Shown: positions 1 to 12,935 of the stretch, one piece after another
How the letters are laid out: each line of letters begins with the position of its first letter
Numbering within the stretch: position 1 is the stretch's first letter
Source: Paratrimastix pyriformis
Lineage: Eukaryota > Preaxostyla > Paratrimastigidae
Direction of reading: 5' to 3'
Assembly (NCBI GenBank): GCA_027972325.1
Contig: JAPMOS010000027.1
Coordinates: forward strand, 432,124-496,123
DNA: 64,000 bases
Notes under the pieces: generated by a model
The model's input: only the letters and a program-made list of their open reading frames with translations
Told to the model about the DNA's origin: nothing
The model's database searches: none
Position numbers and translations under genes: made by a program

Positions 1-113
1 CAGGGCAGGGAAAAAGCGAGACCCTCATCCGTCATGCCCTGCCCTGCCCCCATCGAGTCATTTTACATGCCTGCCCACCCTCCTTGGCGCACCTAACCGG
101 GTGCTGGTCTCAG

Positions 114-844
114 GGCGAGGCGCTTGCTTCCAACGAGGAGACCCACCTGCGGGCGATGGCGGCCTCGCTAAAGGAGGCTGGCGGCATCCGCTACATGGAG
201 CGTGACTACCGCGTCACGGCGAGCCAGTTCATCCCCAACGACCCCCGCTTCGGCGAGCTCTGGGGCCTCCGCAACTCCGCCCAGGGTCCGCCTCCCCGCC
301 TGCCCCGAGGCGCTGCGCTGCCCCACCGCCACGGCGCGCCCTTCATGAGCCACCACCACCCACCACCACCCACCACCCACCCACCACCCTACAGAGGGCG
401 CGGATATCTCGGCGACTGAGGCCTGGGAGCTGACGCAAGGGGCGCCCAACGTTCTTGTTGCCGTCATCGACACGGTCCGCCAGCCGAGCGCCACCGCCCC
501 ACCCATAGCCCGAATTACATTGTTCCATCGCCCCCCCCCCCCCCCCCCCCCCCCCCGCCCCATCGCCCGCCCCATCGCCCGCCCCATCGCCCCCCCCCCC
601 CCTCCCTGCCCCATCGCCCGGATGGCATCGCACGAACCATTCCACCCATTTCGGCTCGCTTCTACCCGGGGCCCCGGGGCACCTCAGGGCATCGACTACA
701 CGCACCCCGACCTGGCGGACAACGTGTGGACCAACCCGGGCGAGATCCCCGGCAACGGCATCGACGATGACGGCAACGGGTACGTGGATGACGTGCACGG
801 GTACAACTTCGTCGCCAACACGGGCGACCCCATGGACGACCACA

Positions 845-876
<32 letters not shown>

Positions 877-3800
877 GGTCCGCACCCACTGCCCCCACCG
901 GCGCTCAGTGGCTCGCTTTCGTCCCCTGGCCCGCCTCGGCCCCTCCTTGGCCTCCGTTGCCCCGGCCACTGCCCCCCACTCGCCCCTCATCCCGTCCCTG
1001 CTCCTCCCTGGCCGCGCAGCCGCCTCGAACAACGGGCTTGGCGTGGTCGGAGTGTGCCCCCACTGCAAGCTGATGGCCCTCAAGTTCCTGGACAGCTCGG
1101 GGAGCGGGTCCGACTCGGACGCCATCCGGGCCCTCGACTACGCCCTCCAGATGGGCGCCTCGGTGACCTCCAACAGCTGGGGCGGCCCCAACTACGTCAC
1201 GGCGCTGCGGGAGGCCTTCGAGGCGGCCATCGGGGCCGGCATCCCGGCCGTCATCGCGGCCGGCAACGACGGACACAACATCGACGTGAGCCCCGCCTAC
1301 CCGGCCTCGTACCGCCTCGAGGGCAGCATCGTCGTGGCGGCCTCGACCTCGCTCGACGGGATGGCCTCCTTCTCCAACTTCGGCACCGGGACCGTCGACC
1401 TGGCCGCCCCGGGGGTGGCAATCCTCAGCACCGTCCCCGGCTCCGGTCCGCCCCGAGGCCGCCCCGCCCCGCCCCGCCCCGCCCGATCAGAGCCTGACCC
1501 ACGCCTGCCTTCCCCCCACCCACTCCGCATGTCATGCCCCCTCCCCTGTTCATCGCGGTTTTCATCTTCGCGGCACGTCGTCAGCGTACGGCACGAAGCA
1601 GGGGACGTCCATGGCCACCCCCCACGTGACCGGCGTGGTGGGCCTGATGCTGTCCCTCAACCCCATGCTGAGCCCCCGCCAGGTCCGCAGCCGCCCCGCC
1701 GCCGCCGCTTCCCGGGGGAGGGGCCGAGCGGCCTCCGCGCTCCACGGGCACCCGGGCCAATTCGCCTCACCCCTGCCCGCCCCCCTGGCCCGCCCCGCCC
1801 GCCCTGCCCGCCCGGGCCCCAGGTGACGGACATCCTGCGGCGGACGGCGGACCCGCTGCCGGTCTGGTCGGCGCTGGTCAAGGCGGGCGGTCGCATCAAC
1901 GCCTTGGCGGCCCTCACCGAAGTGGCCCAGCTGTGGCTCACGGGGGCCCCGACCCTGCCGGCCGGTCTGCTCGCCTCCCTTCCGCCTCTCCCCACCGATC
2001 TCACCCGTCCACCGGGCGGGCGCAGTGATGGAGATCCCCGCCGGCCAGACGGCCGCCCTCAACCTGACCTTCAACGCCACCGCCGTCAACGCCGGCTCGT
2101 ACCGGGGTCCGCAAGCCGCCCCAGCCGACCCCGCCTCTTGGCCGGCCTGCTCTGGAGCCCACAACCACCCATCCCAACCACCCACCCAACCACCCATCCC
2201 AACCACTCCCCCTCCGCAGGGATGCTGGTCATGACGAGCAACGACCCCGCCCACCCCAACCGGACGGTGCCCCTGGGCCTGACCACCCCCGGCACGGCCA
2301 TGGCCGCTCTGGGCCAGAGCGCGCTCGCCTTCGGGGCGGCCTTCCTGAACTCCTCGGCGACCCTCAGCCTGACCCTCACCAACCGCGGTCCGCCCTGCCT
2401 CCCCTCGGCTCCCGGGGATCCGTGCCGCATCTTGGGCGCTCGCCCGCCGACATGCTCCGCCCTCCTGCGCAGGGACGTGCCCTCTGACGGCCACCTCGAT
2501 CACCTGCGAGCCCGCGAGCGCCTGCGTGGCCTTTGGGCTGCCCGCCCTGCCCGGGGCCCTGCTGCCCCGCCAGTCGCGCGTCCTGGCGGTCAGCTTCCGG
2601 CCCCCGCAGGCCGTGTCCGTCCTTCTTCCCTCCCCTTCCCGCATCCCCCTTCCCCGCGGCGCCCTTCCCGCACCTCTCATTCGCCGCCGATCCCATCCCG
2701 GATCCGCCGACCCGCCTCATTCATCCACCGGTCTCGCCCGTCTCCGCGCAGCTTGTACAATGCCACCCTCACCATCCAGTCCGACAGCGTCGGCGGCCCG
2801 GTTCGTATGCTCCCCTGCCCGTCCAGGCTTGCCTGCCTTCTTGCTGGTGGTGGGGCGACGCGGCGCATCCCGGGCACATCCCCATCTGGCACACGCACCG
2901 GGGGCTGCTTTTCGGGGGCGGCGAGTGCAGGTCGCGGTGGCGCTCGAGGGGATGGGGCTCAGCCTGGCCTTCAGCCCAGCCGCAGTCCAGGCGGCGGTCC
3001 TCTCGGGCCACAGGGTCGACCTCGGCGCCTCCCTCACCAGCGGCTCGCCGGCTCCCGTCTGCTCCTCCCTCCTCCCCCCCCCCCCCCCCCCCTCCCTCCC
3101 CCCGCGCCCCGCCGCTGCCCCGATCCGCTGCGGCACCGTTTTGCGTCAACCCGCCATGCACCGCACGCACACACGCGGCGTGTTCCCCCAGGCGACTGTG
3201 CATCTGACCTCGCTGGCCGTGAGCGCGGCCCAGTTCCTGGAGGGCGGCGGGACCCGCTACGACCCGGCCACTTCGTACGCCTGGCGGAACGCCACCGCCG
3301 AGCCCGGCTTCGCCGACGGGTGGATCGAGCTGGGCCCCGGGGCCTCCAGCCTGAGCCCGTCGGACGACTCGCACCACCCCGTCGAGATCGGGTTCGCCTT
3401 CCCCTTCTACGGGCAGCGCTTCACCTCTTGCTACGTCGACTCCAACGGGTCTGCCTCATGCCCTGGCGGTTCCCGGGTCGTGTGGCACGTGGCACCTTGG
3501 CACAGGCGCAGGCCACAGGAAGAGGGAGGAAAGACACCGCAAGAAGTGTAGGCACAGTCCACGGGGGAAGCGTAGAGTCAAGCAGTGTCCACCAGGCCAA
3601 CATACGCAAACAGCAGCGAACAAGGGTCAGTCAACGGCAAAGCGCTCAGGGAGGAGACAGACGCGTGCACTGGCACTGGCACCGGCACTGGCACTGGCAC
3701 TGGCACTGGCACTGGCACTGGCACTGGCACTGGCACTGGTATCGTCTGGGTGTGGTGTGCGGTTGGTTTGCTCGGATCCGCCGGTTGCGGCCGCTGTGGC

Positions 3801-5170
3801 CGTGGGCTTTTCTCATGTGGCGCCTCTTGGCTCCGACTGTCTGGTGGCCTGTGTCACAATCGTGTGCCGTGCTCATCCCCCGCCTGCCGCCGCCGCCGCC
3901 TCTTTCCCCCTCCCACATCCCCTGCGCACACCCCTGCACACCCAGGTACATCAATTTCTCCCCGTCGGGATCTGCGTCCACCAACCGGCCCCTGCCCAGC
4001 GCGGCCGCCCCGCTCAACCTGATCGCCCCCTACTGGGACGACCTGGTGTACGGCTACCTGACGGGCACCGGCATCCGCTACCAGACCCTGCCCGCCCAGG
4101 GGACGACCGCGGCCCGGCTGGTGGTGAGCTGGTCGGCCAGCTACTACCGGGAGAACTCGGCCCCGGTCAGCTTCCAGGCCGTCCTCGAGGCCACCGGCAG
4201 GGTGCGCTTCCAGTACCGCAGCACGGCTCGCGACCGCTCTTCGGCCACGGTCGGCATCCAGAACGCCGACGGGACCCGGGGGCTCCTCGTGTCCTTCGAC
4301 AGCCCCTTCCGGGTCTCGCCCCAGACCCTGGTCTTCGACCGCTCCGATTGGCTCAACGTCTCCACGACACTCACCGTCCCCGCCAATGTCCGCCCCCTGC
4401 CGCTCCGTCCTGCCACCGCGAGGCCCCCTTTCCCATCTCACGATGGCCCCTCTTCCTCCTGCCGGTCGCTCAGGGACAAGCGGCCCTGCCCATCTCCACC
4501 CTGGCCGCCCCGCCGGCGGGCCAGTACCGGGCCTACGTGGTGGCCTCGCTGGCCCCACTCAGCGCCAACCAGTCGCTCATCGACCTGCCCGTCGACCTCG
4601 CGTCTGTCCTGCTGCTCCCCCGTGCTGCGGAAGGCGCTCCTGTTCTGCCGCCCCACACTAACTGGGTCCCTCGCGTTTCCACATGCACCCTCGCCCCGCG
4701 CCGTAGGGTCACATCGGCCCCGGCCCTGCGTCTGATCGGCGGGGCCCCGGACTCCGGTGAGGTGGACATGGGGCTGGCGTACCTCGGGTACCCCCGCAGC
4801 CGCACCCTGACGGTCCGATTCAGCCCGCCGCCCCGCTGCTTCACCGCCTCGCTGGCTCACCGCCCCCGCTTCACCCGCCTCACCCGCCTCACCGCCTCAC
4901 CGCCTCACCGCCACACCGCCACACCGCCACACCGCCACACCGGCTTGCCCCCCCCCCCCCCCCCCCCCCCTCCGCGCAGGTGGCCAACCTGGGAGACCAG
5001 ACCCTGACCATCACGTCTGCCGGCTTCACGGGGCGAGCGGGCCCTTCTCGATGCGCCTGGGGCCTACCAGCTGGCCAGCGGGGAGAGCACCACCCTGGAG
5101 ATCGCCATGCGGGCCGACACGCTGGGCTCCTTCACCGCCCAGATCGCCTTCGCCAGCAACGGTCCGCCTC

Positions 5171-5205
<35 letters not shown>

Positions 5206-5882
5206 TCCCCGTGCCGGACATGCCGCGGTCCCATGGCCTGGGCGGGCCGGGCGGGCCGATCGGCCATTCTTCCGTCGACGGGGGCCTGGGCGGGCGCGGG
5301 GGCGAACTGGTCCCTCACCCTGGCGGGCTCCTTCCGCCTCTCGTGTGGCTGCAGATCCCGCGTCCCAGTTCCCCGGCCTGGCCCTCAGCGGGTCCGTCGG
5401 CCGCTCCTCGCCCCCCTGCGCCGACTGTGCCTCTTCTGCTGCCGCTCCTCGCATTTGAAGAGCGCTAGTAGACGGGGTTTCATGCCACCACATGCCACCA
5501 CTCGCCTCCTGCCGCTCCTCGCATGTGAAGAGCGATGGGCGGGTTTTCATGCCACCACTCGCCTCCTGCTGTCTCGCCGCTTACCCGACTCATGTGTCCA
5601 TACCCTTCTTGCCCTGCTGTGCCCCTGACCCTGAAGGACGATCTCGGAGCCGCCCCGGATCAGCCTCTCGGCGGACGCCATTGCGGCCACGGTCGAGGCG
5701 CGCACGGTTGGTGCGGCCACCCTGACCATCATCAACGACGGCGCCTCCGACCTGTCCTACTCGATCGCCACCGTCCCCGCCTCCGCTGCGGCTGCGGTCC
5801 GCGCTCGCCGCATCGATCCCTCGGGCCCGGCCCCCGCATCTGCTCCGGCCCCGGCCCGAGCTTCAGTGCCTGTTGCTGCGGC

Positions 5883-5913
<31 letters not shown>

Positions 5914-8900
5914 GTGACTGCCGGAGCCACCGACCCCACGCCCGCGCCCGCGCCCAGCAGCCCCAGCGAGTCGGTGCGTCCCGATCGGCTCATCGTGCGC
6001 CGCCGGACGGCGGGCCCGGACTCGGCGGCCAACCGGGACGTGGCGGCCACCCTGCATGCCTTCTACGGGGCCCTGGAGGGGCTCGTCCGGGTCGACCAGG
6101 GCCGCCGGCTGCCCATCGATGTGCTCCACTTCGCGGTCCCCGCCCCCGCCAAGGAGGGCCCCGAGGCCGCCACGGTCGCCCAGCAAGCGGCTGCCCTCGC
6201 CGCGGCGGTCGGGGCTGCCCGAACGCAGCTGGCCCGCCATGCGGATGTGCTCTACGTCGAGCAGGACTTCGTGGTGCGGGCCCTGGAGGTGGTGCCCAAC
6301 GACCCCCGCTTCGACTCCCAGTGGGCCCTCCGCAACACGGGCGACACCGGCCTCGGTCTGCCCGCCTGCCCCGGGGTGCCCCCTCGCCCGCATCGCCCGC
6401 ATCGCCCGCATCGCCCGCATCGCCCGCCTCGCCCGCCTCGCCCGCCTCGCCCGCCCGAGCTTTCCTGGCCCGCCTTGCCTCGGCTTTCCTCGCTGGCCAG
6501 ATCGCCCACCGGCCGCGCGCCGGCTCACCCCCCGGCCCATCGGCACACATCGTCATCACCGTCCCCGGCCGGGTTGGGCGCAGCGGGAGCCGACATCTCG
6601 GCAACCGAGGCCTGGGAGCTGACCAAGGGAGCGGCCAGCGTCATCGTTGGGGTCATCGATTCGGTCTGCCCCCGTGCCCCCCCCCCCCCCCACCCACCCA
6701 CCACCCCCCCCCTCCTCCTCCTCCCCCCCCCTGCCCCATCGCCCGGATGGCATCGCCCGGATGGCACCGCATGGCCCACCCACGAACCATTCCACCCATT
6801 TCGGCTCGCTTCTACCCGGGGCCCCGGGGCACCTCAGGGCATCGACTACACGCACCCCGACCTGGCGGACAACGTGTGGACCAACCCGGGCGAGATCCCC
6901 GGCAACGGCATCGACGATGACGGCAACGGGTACGTGGATGACGTGCACGGGTACAACTTCGTCGCCAACACGGGCGACCCCATGGACGACAACCGGCACG
7001 GCACCCACGTGGCCGGCACCATCGCCGGTCCGCGCTGCTCGTGACCCTCGGTGGGATGGCAGATGGGGGCGGATGGGGGCGGGAGGCCGGTTGAAGTTGG
7101 GACCCCCGAGTGTCGGGTTGGAGCCTCGGCCCTCACGTCCCTCTCGCCACCTCACCCTCTCGCCACCTCACCCTCTCGCCATCTCACGCCGTCCGATTCC
7201 CCTAACCTCAACCCATGCCCCCGCGGCCCCACGCCTCCAACCCGCAGCCGTCCCCAACAACGGCCTCGGGGTCGCGGGCGTTTGCTGGAACTGCAAGCTG
7301 ATGGCCCTCAAGTTCCTGGACAGCTCGGGCAGCGGGGCCACCTCGGACGCCATCCGGGCCCTCGACTACGCCCTCCAGATGGGCGCCTCATTGACCTCCA
7401 ACAGCTGGGGCGGCGGCTCCTTCTCGCGGGCCCTCGAGGAGGTCCCTCGCCAGTCCCCCCCCCCCCCCCCCCCCCCCCCCCGATCCTCTCAGTCATGCCC
7501 TGCCCCAGCACCCGTCTCGGTCGCCCCGCACCCGCATCCGCACCCGCACCCGCACCCGCACGAGCTGCAGCAGGGCCTCGATCAAGAAATTTTGATCGTA
7601 TGCATCCCCGCCCCTTGGACCCGCCTCGTACCCGCACCCCGCACGCGGACCTCACGCCCGCACCCGCATGCCCTTCTCCCCTCCGCCCGCGTGGTGGTGG
7701 CAGGCGATCGCGGAGGCCGGCAACGCGGGGCAGCTCTTTGTGGCGGCGGCGGGGAACGAGGCTCAAGACATGGACCGCACCCCCGCCTACCCGGGAAGGT
7801 CTCCGTCCCACCCCTCGCCCAGCGCCGCCCCTCATCATCGCCGCTCCTCCTCGCCCCTAACCCTCGCCGCCCCTCCTCGGCTTCCTTGGGCCCCGTCCCG
7901 CAGCTATGACCTGCCCGGGGTGGTGGTCGTCGCGGCGACCGACTCCAGCGACCAGCTGGCGTCCTTCTCCAACTACGGGGCCACCGCGGTGGACCTGGCC
8001 GCCCCCGGGGTGGACATCCTCAGCACCCTGCCCGGCCAGTCCTACGGCACCCTGAGCGGCACCTCGATGGCCTGCCCCCACGTCAGGTCTGCGCTCGCAC
8101 GCACGCACGCACCCACGCACGCACGCACGCACGCCCGTGCGGCGGCCCTTCATCGCCCCAACCACGACCCGCTCAACCGCTCCGGTTCATTGGCGGGCCG
8201 CTCGGCACTGGGTGCACCCCCCCCCCCCCCCCTCTCCCCTCCAGCGGCATCGCGGCGCTGCTGTACTCGCTGGGCATCCCCCAGGCGAGTCCGGCCCTCT
8301 ACCGGGAGCTGCTCCTGCAGTCGGTCGACCCAGTGGCCTCGCTCTCGTCCGTGGTGCTGACCGGGGGCCGGGCCAACGCCCGCCGGGCCCTGCAGGCTGC
8401 CATGCAGCACCTCTGGCTGGCCCCCCTGGCGGCCGACCGGGAGGGCGTGGTGGCCCCGCACCACTCGCGTCAGGTGAGCCTGCTCCTCAACGCGACGGCC
8501 CTCTTCGCGGGCACCTACCGGGCGGGCCTGGACATCACCCACAACGTGCCCGGGCGGGAGCCGCTCCGGGTGAGCGTCGCCCTGACCGTCACCGGCCGGC
8601 CCGAGCTCACCGCCACCCCCTCCAGCTACACTTTCCCGACCACCCTCACCGGGGCCTGCGTCAGCCAGCAGGTCGTCCTGGCCAACCCGGGCACGGACCG
8701 CCTGCAGATCTCCTCCATCCGCCTCTCCACGGGCGGCCAGTTCTCCTACACCGGTCCGCCCGCCCGACCCATGCCGTGTCGCCATGGGCAGCCGCCCTTC
8801 CCCGCCGGGGGTTTGGCCGGCCTGCTGCGGGGAGCCGGCGAGCCCGTTGCTGCCGCCCCCGGCCCCCCTCCCCCCCCCCCGACCTGGGTGAGGAGTGTTT

Positions 8901-9287
8901 GAGGCTGTGCCGGTGCCGTCGGGGCGGGGCGGGGTGGGGCGGGGCGGGGCGCCATTCTACTTCTCTCTTGGTGGCAGGCCGAGGGAATGGAAGTTCATGC
9001 CGGGTTCCCCATACGAGGCCGGGTAGTGGGTGGAAGTGGGCACTCATGCCGGGTTCCCCATCCTCGGGTTGGCACGAGCGCAGGCCCCTCGTCGGCCACT
9101 GTGAGCCCCGCCAGCTCGCTCGCCGTCCAGGTGAGCTTCTGCCCCACCAGCAGCGTCGTCCAGACGTCTGTCCCTGCCCCTGCCCCTGCCACTGCCACTG
9201 CCCCCTGCACCTGTCCCTGTCCCTGTCCCTGTTCCTGCACCTGTCCCTGCACCTGTCCCTGCACCTGTCCCTGCACCTGTCCCTGCA

Positions 9288-9322
<35 letters not shown>

Positions 9323-11866
9323 TCTTGTCCCTGTCCCCTGTCCCCTGTCCCTGGGTCGGGGGTTGCCTGCTTCTGCGCCTGCTGCGGCTGTTTGTGCGGT
9401 CTGACGCCATCGGCGCGTGGGCTGGCCGGCTGCAGGGCGACCCTGCTGGTGGAGAGCGACGCCTCCAACTGGCCCGTGGCCAACCTCTACTTCATGGGCA
9501 GCGCCTTCGATGTGCCCCTCAGGTCCGCGCCCCGCCCCGCCCCGCCCAGGGCCGCCGGCAAATGCCACGCCGCTTACCCGCCCCTCCCCATTCGCCGCTT
9601 GCCCGCCCCTCCCCCTCCCCCGCCCCTCCCCATTCGCCTTCCCCTTGCCCATCGACCCCCATTCGCCTTCCCCTTGCCGGGTGGTAGCGCGTCCCGTCTG
9701 GATGCCGTCGTGGCGCCATCGCTGCCCGTCTGTCGCGCCTCTGCGCCTGCCCCCCCACCCGCTGCCCCCACGGCCATACTCCCTCTTTCGTCCCTCGCCT
9801 CGGCTCGCTCCGCCGCCTTGGCGGCCCCGGTCGTCTCCCTTCCTTCTCGACTCAGCCCACCCGTTCGTCTCCCTCAACGTGGCGGGCCTCAGTTCTCCGC
9901 GCTGAACTTCACCGTGCGCAACGCCAACGGGGTCCCGGTGCGGCTGGCGTACAACCTGACCGACCACCAGGCCAACTACACATGGACCGAGGCTTCCTGG
10001 TCTGGCGCGCCCTGCCGGTGCTCATCCTGCCACCCTGCCCTCACCCTGCCTCACTCTGCCCCGCACCCGCCCCTGGCAGGGCCGAGTATGATTGGGTGGA
10101 GATCGCCACCGCGCCCACGGTCGACCGGCGCTCCATGAACGACGACGACTACCTGGCGGTGACGCTGCCCTTCCCCTTCCCGCTCTACCAGGGGGCCTAC
10201 ACTGAGATGACCGTCTCCAGCAACGGGTCCGTGCCTCTCTCCCAAGGCGCCCCTGGGCGGGTCGATTCGTGCGCTCTGCGGATCGTTGGCTGCTGACATG
10301 GGCTTCTCGGTCGGTCGGGCGGTCTTTCTCCCCCGCGGCGGGTAGATTCGTGTGCTTTGCGGACCGCGCCGACGGGGCCAGCAACGCGAACGTGCCCCTG
10401 CCCAGCCCGGGCTCCCCCAACGCCATGATCGCGGCCCTCTGGACGGACCTCAACCCGGCCGCCTCCAGCGATGCCCACGTCCTCCTCCTCCTCGAGGCCG
10501 ACCGGGCCGTCGTCCAGTGGGACCAGTCCGCCCACCAGCCCACCAGCCCACCAGCCCACCAGCCCACCAGCCCACCAGCCCACCAGCCCCAGTCGTTTTC
10601 CACCGCTGCCCGCGCACCACCTTTTTCACTGGCTCATGACGCGTTGCCCCGTCGTTTTGGGTGTGGCCCTTGCCGGGCCCAGGGTGCCGCTGTATAACCA
10701 GGGCTACTCGGTGACGCCGACCCCGAACACCTTCCAGATCGTCATGTACCCGTCGGGCGACTTCCGGGTGCAGTACAAGACCCTCGACCTCAACCACGTC
10801 AACGGGAACATCCTCCGCTCGGGCCGCCAGTGGCCCACGGCAGGCGTCGAGGACGCCACGGGTACCAAGGGCCACACCCAGTCCGCCGCCTTCACCGAGA
10901 GCACCGCCACCGTCTACCGGCGGCGGCCATGGATGACCATGCAGGTCTCCCTCCTCTCGGCAGCCCCCGCCGCAGCGGCCGCAGCGACCTCGGCCAACGG
11001 CGGGACCTCGGTGGTGGAGATCCCCCCGGGTCAAAGCGCCCTCTTCGTCTTGACGGCCTCGGACTCGCCGAACGATCGGTCCGCCCCCTCACGGCACCCG
11101 GCGGCCCGGCGACACACGCGGGCCACGGCCCACGGGCACGGGGCATCCCAAACCCAAATGGCATGACCACCCAGGCCAATCACGACCCCCCGTCCGTCCC
11201 GTCCGTGGGGGGAACCAGGGGCGTGAAATCGGCTGTCGTCTGCCTGTGGGGCGCCGACGCGAGCAGCCTCTCGGGCATCATCCGGGTGCCAGTCCAGGCC
11301 ACGTATGCCGACTCGCTCGAGCCGCACCTCTCGGCCTCGGCCTCGGCGCTCGGGTTCTCCGTGACGGTCCGCCCCCAGCCCACATGGCCGCCGGGACGTG
11401 TGCCCCCTCCCTCCCCCCCTCCCCCCCCCCCCCCTCACCCTCACCCGGACCCGCCCGCGCCGGGCCAATTTTTGCGGGTGTTTGGGCGCAGTACCCATAC
11501 CGCCAATATTCGGTGGCAGAGGCCGTCTTCTCCAACACGGGCGCCCAGCCCCTCGACATCGGTCCCCTCGCTATCTCTGGATCGACGGGCGGTTTCTTGC
11601 AAATGACCAACCTCGCACCCAACGGCACCCTCCGTCTGGCACCCTTCGACCGGCGCGCAGTCACGGTTCGCTTCGGACCCCTCTACAACGCCGACACCAG
11701 CGCCGTCCTCTCGGGCCCCACCAACGATCCCCTGAAGCCCCGGGTCAGTGTCGCCCTGACGGCAAGTAGTGTCGGGTTTACGTCGGCGGGTGCCCGTGGG
11801 CTCGCCCCCTCGATGATGGGGCTTCTGCTCGTTATCTGTCTCTCCCTCATTTTCCAGCCGTTGTAA
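114..11866 (+). CDS. Tandem-subtilase secreted/surface protease, multi-exon, 5' partial
   Basis: Serine protease of the subtilisin (S8) family, probably secreted or surface-anchored. Two full catalytic modules follow one another. Module 1 has Asp (VIDTG-IDYTHPDL, split by an intron), His (HGTHVAGT) and Ser (GTSMATPHV). Module 2 repeats them with GTSMACPHV. Each is followed by Ig-like beta-sandwich segments such as the one coding TLTIINDGASDLSYSI near 5725-5770. Exons seen in module 1 include 114-285, 395-474, 688-877, 1020-1445, 1585-1682, 1823-1964, 2025-2106, 2220-2387 and 2473 onward. The exon covering about 5640-6355 is open from the Ig-like tail of module 1 through an Ala/Pro linker into the propeptide of module 2, so I treat this as one gene; two genes cannot be excluded. 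The C-terminus ends in a hydrophobic stretch (GLLLVICLSLIF) with stop TAA at 11864, suggesting a GPI or membrane anchor. The start lies left of the window. A one-base shift near 5031-5036 breaks the frame. Confidence 0.75.
395..2387 (+). other. Subtilase catalytic module 1 (S8 domain)
   Basis: Exons here encode the S8 fold in order: the end of the propeptide (IPNDPRF..WGLRN, in the preceding exon), the Asp motif, the His motif, the oxyanion Asn region (AAGNDG) and the Ser motif GTSMATPHV near 1608-1634. All three catalytic residues are present, so the module looks active. The introns begin GTCCGC or GTCTGC. Confidence 0.85.
3451..3945 (+). repeat. Intron with (TGGCAC)n microsatellite
   Basis: An intron of the subtilase gene separates DSNG from YINFSPSG. 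It begins GTCTGC after 3450 and ends CAG at about 3945. It carries about a dozen TGGCAC units around 3667-3740. Confidence 0.7.
5640..6356 (+). other. Inter-module exon: Ig-like end, Ala/Pro linker and I9-type propeptide of subtilase module 2
   Basis: One open exon joins the end of a beta-sandwich (TLTIINDGASDLSYSI) to an Ala/Pro-rich linker. An inhibitor-I9-like propeptide follows, starting near DRLIVRRR and ending LYVEQDFVV..NDPRF. The absence of any stop here supports a single two-module polypeptide that would be cut at each propeptide. Confidence 0.6.
6584..8755 (+). other. Subtilase catalytic module 2 (S8 domain)
   Basis: Second S8 domain. The Asp motif is split by an intron (VIDS|GIDYTHPDL), the His exon is 6838-7027, and an exon from 7248 encodes the NSWGG region. 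The AAAGNEA oxyanion region lies near 7750, and GTSMACPHV near 8060-8085. The triad is intact. The His exon is nearly identical to 688-877 of module 1, while the rest of the module has diverged. Confidence 0.85.
9160..9350 (+). repeat. Intronic CCTGTC/CCTGCA hexamer tract
   Basis: A tract of CCTGTC, CCTGCA and CTGCCC hexamers follows a GTCTGT donor after SFCPTSSVVQ. Splicing to ATLLVESD near 9437 restores frame. Confidence 0.65.
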
Positions 11867-12014
11867 CTCGCCACTCGAACCTTTTTTTTTACTTCACCCC
11901 TTCCATTTTTGCGGGAAAATGCTGCTTTTTGCGACAGGATTCCTGATGCATACAGAATCTTTGAACAAAGGCGGAAGGAAAAAAAAGGAAACAAGCCGGG
12001 ATACAGCAATTGGT

Positions 12015-12732
12015 TTAATAGCTGCGATCACCACCATAGCCACCCTCGCTGCGGCCGCCGTAGCCACCCTCGCTGCGGCCACCATAGGAGGAGGAACGCT
12101 CACCACCATAGCCACCCTCGCTGCGGCCACCATAGGAGGAACGCTCACCACCATAGCCACCCTCGCTCCGACCGCCGTAGCTCCCGCCGTAGCCACCCTC
12201 GCGGCCGCCATAGCTGCGGTCGCCGTAGCTGCTCCGATCGCCGCCATAACCACCGCGGCCACCACGGAAGCCACGCCCGCCACCACGAGGACGGTCGCCA
12301 GGGGCGCGGTCCTGAGCACGGTCAACGCGGATCCTCCTCCCGTCCAGGTCCTACGTCAACAAAGAGATAAAAACTTGACAAAGTTCAGTTCTTCCGACCT
12401 GCTCGTTCATCTGCTCAATGGCACGCTTGGCATCGGCATCGTTTTCGTAAGTGACAAAGCCAAAGCCACGAGAGCGACCGGTCTCACGGTCAGTAATGAC
12501 ACGGGCTTCAATAACCTTCCCGTGGGTCTCAAAGGCAGTACTAAATATCAAAGCACCACATGGTGACCACAGTGGTGTCAGAAGGGTGAAGATGTTATAC
12601 AAAAAGAGCAAACCGAAGGGTATCGTCCTTAGTCTCCCAGGCAAGACCACCGATGAAAAGCTTCACACCACCCTCGGCACGGCGAGGGGGGGCCTGCTGC
12701 TGCTGGGACTCGTCATGGTGCTCTTCGGACAC
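12015..12732 (-). CDS. RRM glycine-rich RNA-binding protein
   Basis: A single RNA-recognition motif followed by a [10 protein letters not shown]-rich tail, the layout of plant-type glycine-rich (cold-inducible) RNA-binding proteins and hnRNP-like factors that act in RNA processing. RNP2 is KLFIGGLAW and RNP1 is RGFGFVTY. Exons on the minus strand are about 12732-12614, 12540-12399 and 12350-12015. Introns are GTTTGC..TAG and GTCGGA..TAG, and phases match. The tail ends GGDRSY at stop TAA (12015-12017). No ATG opens the first exon in frame: the reading frame can start at TG (12731) after an AAG, which suggests a start codon split by an upstream intron (A|TG). About 198 residues are predicted. 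It converges with the subtilase gene, whose stop is about 150 bp away, and diverges from the unknown gene at 12936. Confidence 0.85.
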
Positions 12733-12935
12733 TTTGGGAAGAGGAAGAAGGAGAAGGACACAGGGAGGAGCACAGGAACGAGGGAACAAAGGAGCGAATG
12801 GGGAGCGGATAGGAAACACGGGATCAGGAAAACGGAAGAAGCATGGAAAAGGGCGAACTCTTGTTTCGGCTTGGCGCGCGATGGTAATCCGGGCTCTGCT
12901 GGCTATCCGTTCGGCGGTTTTTTTCTTGCGGCCTG

